A DNA stretch of 64,000 nt, taken from assembly GCA_029556615.1 (NCBI GenBank), contig JAKQDD010000079.1, forward strand, positions 1 to 64,000. The letters run 5' to 3'. Of the stretch, positions 59,969 through 64,000 are shown piece after piece. A program made the translations under genes and the position numbers. The notes under the pieces are model-generated. The model was not told the DNA's origin and ran no database searches. It saw only the letters and a list, made by a program, of their open reading frames with translations. How positions within the stretch are numbered: the stretch's first letter is position 1; each line of letters begins with the position of its first letter. Origin of the DNA: Verrucomicrobiota bacterium (GTDB lineage: Bacteria > Verrucomicrobiota > Verrucomicrobiia > Limisphaerales > J093).

Positions 59969-61141
59969 ATGAGGACATTGACCACCTGGGCAGGCGCATG
60001 GCTCGCCTGCAGTGTCGGAGTCTGGCTGACGGGGCAGGCTGGGGAGGCGCCGTTCAACGGGCTGGAGGTTCATCTGGGGAATCTGTTCCGGCTATCGCCG
60101 GCGAAGACGCGGTCGATTTCGCCCGAGAACTTCACGGGCGAGCAGGGCAAGGGGGGGATGTCGAAGGACGGGCCGGCGCTGCACGCGGCCCGGGACTTGG
60201 GTCAGGGCTGGAAGGTGTCGCCGTACGTCAAGATCAAGGCGCAGTCGACCTTTACGATGGCGGAGATCGAGGGGCCGGGGGCGATTCAGCACATCTGGCT
60301 GACTCCGGCGCCGCTGGATCGGACCCGTTGGTTCATCCTGCGGTTTTACTGGGACGGGGAGGAGCAGCCGTCGATCGAGGTGCCGATGGGGGATTTTTTC
60401 GCGTGCGGCTGGGCGCGGTATTGTCAGATCAACTCGCTGGCGGTGTGTGTGAATCCGGGGAGCGCGTTCAACTGTTATTGGCCGATGCCATTCCGCAAGA
60501 AGGCGCGGGTGACCTTGGAGAATCTGGACAGCAGCGAGATGACGCTCTACTACCAGATCGACTATGCGTTGGGGGAGGTGCCGGCGGATGCGGCCTATTT
60601 GCACGCCCAGTTCCGGCGGGTTGATCCGGTGCCGTACAAGCAGGTCTGCACGATCCTGGACGGTGTTCAGGGGCGTGGCCATTACGTGGGGACCTACCTC
60701 GCGTGGGAGGTGCACAGCACCGGTTGGTGGGGGGAGGGGGAGATCAAGTTTTTCATCGACGGCGACCGCGAGTTTCCGACGATTTGCGGGACGGGGACGG
60801 AGGATTATTTCTGCGGCTCGTACAACTTCGACACGAAGGGTCCGGACGGGAAGAGCCGGTACACGGAGTTTTCGACGCCGTACACGGGGATGCCGCAGGT
60901 GATCCGTCCGGACGGCGTCTATGATGCGCAGCAGCGGTTTGGGCTTTACCGGTGGCATTTGGCCGATCCGATCCGCTTCGAGACGGATCTCAAGGTGACG
61001 ATTCAGGCTCTGGGCTGGATGTCTGGCGGTCGCTATCAGCCGCTGAAGGACGACATTGCCTCGGTGGCGTTTTGGTATCAGACCGAGCCGCATCGGCCGT
61101 TTCCCCCGCTGCCGAGCAAGGACGAGCTTGAGCTGAAGTGA
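59969..61141 (+). CDS. DUF2961 protein (GH172-type glycoside hydrolase)
   Basis: A 390-residue protein with a short signal peptide (TTWAGAWLACSVGVWLTGQA). It matches DUF2961: FTGEQGKGGM, IQHIWLTPAPLDRTRWFILRFYWDGEEQPSIEVPMGDFF (seen as HIWLT, LRFYWDGE and VPMGDFFACGWA), YYQIDYAL and FPTICGTGTEDYFCGSYNF. DUF2961 proteins define CAZy family GH172, with fructofuranosidase and D-arabinofuranosidase activities; the catalytic Glu lies in the TGTEDYF region. The substrate here is unknown. It faces away from dapL and stands alone, 51 bases before the sigma factor gene. Confidence 0.85.
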   Translation: MRTLTTWAGAWLACSVGVWLTGQAGEAPFNGLEVHLGNLFRLSPAKTRSISPENFTGEQGKGGMSKDGPALHAARDLGQGWKVSPYVKIKAQSTFTMAEIEGPGAIQHIWLTPAPLDRTRWFILRFYWDGEEQPSIEVPMGDFFACGWARYCQINSLAVCVNPGSAFNCYWPMPFRKKARVTLENLDSSEMTLYYQIDYALGEVPADAAYLHAQFRRVDPVPYKQVCTILDGVQGRGHYVGTYLAWEVHSTGWWGEGEIKFFIDGDREFPTICGTGTEDYFCGSYNFDTKGPDGKSRYTEFSTPYTGMPQVIRPDGVYDAQQRFGLYRWHLADPIRFETDLKVTIQALGWMSGGRYQPLKDDIASVAFWYQTEPHRPFPPLPSKDELELK

Positions 61142-61192
61142 GCGGGGTTGAGCGATGGCCGGGCCGGATCGGGAGTGCCGAGCGTGGGAGCC

Positions 61193-62209
61193 ATGACCGT
61201 GGGATTCAAACCGGAGCCGCGCAGGCGTGGAGCCCGTCGCGGTCGCGCGGCGGGCAGCGTTGCCGCGGCCGGGCCGGGCGCGGCAGCGTCGTCGGCGAAA
61301 TCGCCGACGGGGGATGCGGGATCGGAGGCGCAGCCGATGGTGGTCCCGCGCGACCTGTCGGAGGAGCGACCTGAGCGGGGCAGCTACGACGGGGACACGG
61401 CGATCAAGCTGTATCTTCGGGAGATTGGTCAGGTGAAGCTGCTGACGCCGGCGGAGGAGGTCGAGTTGGCGGCGCGGATCAAGGCGGGGGATCGCCGGGC
61501 GCGGGAGCACATGATCAAGGCGAACCTGCGGCTGGTGGTGAAGATTGCACACGACTACGACGGTTTGGGGCTTCCGTTGCTGGACCTGATCAACGAGGGG
61601 AACATTGGCCTGATGAAGGCGGTCGAGCGGTTTGATCCCAGCAAAGGGGGGAAGCTCTCGACGTACGCCGCGTGGTGGATCAAGCAGGCCATCAAGCGGG
61701 CTCTGGCGAACCAGACGAAGACGATCCGGCTGCCGATCCATCTGGTGGACAAGATCTCGCGGATGCGGCGGATTGCGATGCAGCTCCAGGAGGTTTTTGG
61801 CCGCGAGGCGACGGACGAGGAGCTGGGGGAGGAGCTGGGGATGCCGGCGTCGCGGGTGGCGCAGTTGCGCAATGCGTCGATCCGGCCGGCGTCGCTGGAT
61901 GCGCCGCTGGGGGACGAGGACTCGAACACGTTTGCGGAGGTGGTCGAGGACGAGCGGGCGGACGATCCGTACGAGCATCTCGAGGAGAAGACGGTGGCGG
62001 TGATGCTGGATCAGATGGTCGAGCGGCTGGATCCGCGCGAGCGGACCATACTCCGGTATCGGTTTGGCCTGGACGGCGGCACGGAGCGGACGCTCGAGGA
62101 GGTGGGCGAACACTTTGGGGTCACCCGCGAGCGGATCCGCCAGATCCAGAACCAGGCGCTGGCGAAGCTCCGCCTGATGATTCAGAAACTGGAAGGCAAG
62201 AAGCGTTGA
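61193..62209 (+). CDS. RpoD/RpoS-type sigma-70 family factor
   Basis: A 338-residue sigma factor. After a 50-residue basic/Ala-rich start come region 1.2 ([20 protein letters not shown]), region 2 ([60 protein letters not shown]), region 3 ([18 protein letters not shown]) and region 4 ([33 protein letters not shown]). It lacks the long region 1.1 and non-conserved insert of housekeeping RpoD, so it is either a compact primary factor or a group 2 (RpoS-like) factor. The ATG at 61193 with GGGAG upstream is preferred over a TTG at 61148. apt follows after 22 bases. Confidence 0.9.
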   Translation: MTVGFKPEPRRRGARRGRAAGSVAAAGPGAAASSAKSPTGDAGSEAQPMVVPRDLSEERPERGSYDGDTAIKLYLREIGQVKLLTPAEEVELAARIKAGDRRAREHMIKANLRLVVKIAHDYDGLGLPLLDLINEGNIGLMKAVERFDPSKGGKLSTYAAWWIKQAIKRALANQTKTIRLPIHLVDKISRMRRIAMQLQEVFGREATDEELGEELGMPASRVAQLRNASIRPASLDAPLGDEDSNTFAEVVEDERADDPYEHLEEKTVAVMLDQMVERLDPRERTILRYRFGLDGGTERTLEEVGEHFGVTRERIRQIQNQALAKLRLMIQKLEGKKR

Positions 62210-62231
62210 GCCGGCGTGCGCCCGACATCCC

Positions 62232-62765
62232 ATGACCTCGACCCCCACCCTGACTGAGATCCGACAGGCCATCCGCAACGTGCCGGATTTTCCGAAGCCG
62301 GGCATTCAATTCAAGGACATCACGCCGGTGCTGGCGGACTTCCGGTTATTCGGGGCCTGCGTGGACTTCCTGACATCGGGGCACGCACCGGGGTCGATCG
62401 ACGCGGTGGCGGGGATTGACGCCCGCGGCTTCATCTTCGCCGCGGCCGCGGCGGTCCGGCTGGGGACAGGTTTCATTCCCATCCGGAAGCAGGGGAAGCT
62501 GCCGTACCGGACGATCGAGGAGAGCTACGAGCTCGAGTACGGATCGGCGACGATTGCGGTGCACGCGGACGCGGCGCGGCCGGGGAGCCGGGTGTTGTTG
62601 TTGGACGATCTGCTGGCGACGGGGGGGACGGCGGGGGCGGCGGTGGCGTTGCTTCGGCGTCTGGGAGCGGAGGTGGTCGAGGCGGGGTTCCTGATCGAGC
62701 TGTCGTTTCTCGGGGGGCGCCGGCGCCTGGGGGGGTGTCCGGTGCGGACGCAGATTGTCTACTAG
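62232..62765 (+). CDS. apt: Adenine phosphoribosyltransferase
   Basis: A 177-residue purine salvage enzyme making AMP from adenine and PRPP. Typical sequence: IRNVPDFPKPGIQFKDITPVL at the start, AGIDARGFIFAAAAAVRLG, FIPIRKQGKLPYRTI, and the PRPP-binding VLLLDDLLATGGTAGAAVALL. It ends CPVRTQIVY. The TAG stop codon is within the first CTAG of repeat copy B, so the element lies directly at the gene end. Confidence 0.96.
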   Translation: MTSTPTLTEIRQAIRNVPDFPKPGIQFKDITPVLADFRLFGACVDFLTSGHAPGSIDAVAGIDARGFIFAAAAAVRLGTGFIPIRKQGKLPYRTIEESYELEYGSATIAVHADAARPGSRVLLLDDLLATGGTAGAAVALLRRLGAEVVEAGFLIELSFLGGRRRLGGCPVRTQIVY

Positions 62766-62943
62766 AGTCCTCGACTTGTGGAATATGGGGTCAACAGGTC
62801 AAGTTTGGCCCCTGCGGCTCCCAACCCACCCTCCCGCCTTCGAGCACTCTACATTAGCGAGGCGCGGAAGAGAGGGTGGGCAAGCACAGCAGGGTCTTTA
62901 TGAGCCTGAGGGCTCGACTGGGTCTGAGGCGGCGCCTCGCTAG
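62762..62943. repeat. CTAG-bounded double-hairpin repeat, copy B
   Basis: A 182-bp second copy of the element at 58392-58572. Hairpin 1 pairs 62763-62774 with 62840-62851 (one mismatch), hairpin 2 pairs 62855-62865 with 62932-62942 (perfect). The loop-loop pairing is kept although the sequence differs from copy A: CCCACCCTC (62825-62833) with GAGGGTGGG (62872-62880). The left CTAG gives the apt stop codon (62763-62765), the right CTAG gives the stop of the minus-strand glycosyltransferase gene (62940-62942). The element therefore fits exactly between two convergent genes. Confidence 0.85.
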
Positions 62944-64000
62944 TCCTGGTTATCCGCCCGGACGGCATCGCGCAATTCGTCGAGGAACATTGGGAGGGCG
63001 GACTCGACGCGGTTCCAGTTGGGGATGAGCGTGGAGGAGAGCGGGTCGCGGAGGTAGGCTTCGGTGGCGTTGCGGATGCTGCGGACGAAGGTGGCGACGG
63101 CGTTTTCCTCTTCGTGCCGCGGGTAGGTGAGGCCGTTGATGGTGGCATCGCCGGCGTAGAACCGGAGGGTATCCTCCGCCTGTCGTGCGTAGGCGCTGAG
63201 GAGGGTGTCGAAGACGCCGGTATCGAGTTTGATGCCTTCGGCGGCCATGCGGCGGAAGAAGGACTTGACGATATCGCAGGCCATTTTGTTGAGGCCTCGC
63301 TCACTGTCGCGAGGGGAGAGCTCCTGGTGTTTGTGCTCGTAGTTACCGCAGAGCTCGGACTGGCAGATGGCGCGGGGCGAGCTATTGCGGAAGACCTCGC
63401 CGAGCATGCCGACTTCGAGCGCCCAGTCGTGCGGGATCCGGACCCTTCGCACGAGATCGGTATCCAGCGCCATCTCGCCGGCGAGGGGGTATCGGAAGGT
63501 ATCCATGTAGACGAGGTAGGGGTGCTGACCGACGATGCTCTTGAGGGCGCGGATGAGCGGGGTTACGAGGAGTCGCATGACCCGGCCGTTCAAGTGATCG
63601 GTGACGCGGGCGTAATAGCCTTTGCAGAAATCGAAGCCCAGGGCGGGGTGGGCAACGGGGTAGCAGAGCCGGGCCAGCAATTCGCGGCTGTACGTGACGA
63701 TGTCGCAGTCATGCACCGCCACCATGCGGGCCTGTTCGCTGGCGAGGACATAGCCGAAGCAGATCCACACATTGCGGCCCTTGCCGCCGGCTCCGGGATC
63801 GAGGCCCGCCTGTTCGAGCTTGCGGAACGCGGCCTGCATTCTTGGGCCATCGTTCCAGAGGAGGATGGGTTTGCGGGGCATGCTCGAGAAGCAATGCCGC
63901 GCCTTGTGCCAGGGTCGCACACTCCGCGCGCCGTCGATGCCGACGATGATCTGGTTGAGGTACCGGACGCGGGCGAGTTCGCGGAGGATGCCCTTGAGGG
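62940..64000 (-). CDS. Glycosyltransferase, GpgS-like (5' end outside window)
   Basis: The gene runs off the right edge; about 353 codons are visible, all open, and the frame continues to base 64000 (LKGILRELARVRYLNQIIVG). A GT2/GT81-type fold is suggested by QIIVGIDGA, KGRNVWICFGYVLASEQARM and the metal-binding DxD in VAVHDCDIVTYSRELL, then YYARV and DTFRYPLAGEMALDTDLVRR. This resembles glucosyl-3-phosphoglycerate/mannosyl-3-phosphoglycerate synthases, which make compatible-solute precursors, but the N-terminal domain is not visible. The stop codon is in the end of repeat copy B, so the C-terminus may have been reset by the element. Confidence 0.75.
   Translation of the reverse strand, partial: LKGILRELARVRYLNQIIVGIDGARSVRPWHKARHCFSSMPRKPILLWNDGPRMQAAFRKLEQAGLDPGAGGKGRNVWICFGYVLASEQARMVAVHDCDIVTYSRELLARLCYPVAHPALGFDFCKGYYARVTDHLNGRVMRLLVTPLIRALKSIVGQHPYLVYMDTFRYPLAGEMALDTDLVRRVRIPHDWALEVGMLGEVFRNSSPRAICQSELCGNYEHKHQELSPRDSERGLNKMACDIVKSFFRRMAAEGIKLDTGVFDTLLSAYARQAEDTLRFYAGDATINGLTYPRHEEENAVATFVRSIRNATEAYLRDPLSSTLIPNWNRVESALPMFLDELRDAVRADNQD

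Overview
The window is high-GC DNA that most resembles a member of the Verrucomicrobiota, probably the soil/sediment Pedosphaera-Limisphaera side of the phylum. This is an inference from gene content, not from a marker phylogeny. The pointers are a DUF5069 protein, a giant LamG/Ig secreted protein beside a pseudopilin with an H-x(n)-DGH C-terminal motif, a beta-propeller/Y_Y_Y sensor kinase, DapL-type lysine/DAP synthesis, a DksA-like protein without its zinc cysteines, a DUF2723 membrane protein with TPRs, and a divergent FtsZ in an otherwise classical dcw cluster.

Layout. 1-3365 (+): a Fur-family regulator with a textbook promoter that predicts a leaderless mRNA, a CvpA-like membrane protein and DNA primase. 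3531-10812 (+): a tight operon for a heterodisulfide-reductase/[NiFe]-hydrogenase complex (HdrC, HdrB, HdrA, MvhD, MvhG, MvhA and the maturation protease), the electron-bifurcating arrangement known from methanogens. 10838-15361 (+): a PD40 propeller protein, an unknown membrane-anchored protein, and an MBOAT plus AlgJ-like pair for polysaccharide O-acetylation. 15363-23549 (+): a run of overlapping genes (SSS symporter, class III aminotransferase, AraA-like isomerase, FGGY kinase, amidohydrolase, Gfo/Idh oxidoreductase) that looks like a catabolic pathway for an unidentified sugar. 23596-29560 (-): DUF5069, an array of palindromes, a 1377-residue LamG/Ig protein and a pseudopilin, with two terminators. 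29896-33680 (+): sensor kinase and NarL-type response regulator.

33731-50954 (-) is the division and cell wall (dcw) cluster, transcribed as mraZ, unknown, rsmH, ftsL, ftsI, murE-like, murF, mraY, lysM, ftsW, murG, murB, ddl, ftsQ, ftsA, ftsZ. murC and murD are absent. The gene in the murE position keeps MurE architecture but has lost the P-loop and nearly every catalytic motif, so it looks like a MurE pseudoenzyme. 51263-58276 (-): a Tat-exported TIM-barrel protein, purE, a small membrane protein, DUF2723-TPR, rpsR, rpmG (a 55-codon gene) and the DksA-like gene. 58569-64000: dapL (-), a GH172/DUF2961 hydrolase (+), a primary-type sigma factor (+), apt (+) and the 3' part of a glycosyltransferase (-).

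The strongest unexplained non-coding signal is a repeat of about 181 bp present twice (58392-58572 and 62762-62943). Both copies begin and end with CTAG and form two hairpins. In both, the two hairpin loops can pair with each other through different sequences that remain complementary. At three of the four element ends the terminal CTAG provides the stop codon of the flanking gene.

All calls are from reading the sequence. No database search, folding program or alignment was run.
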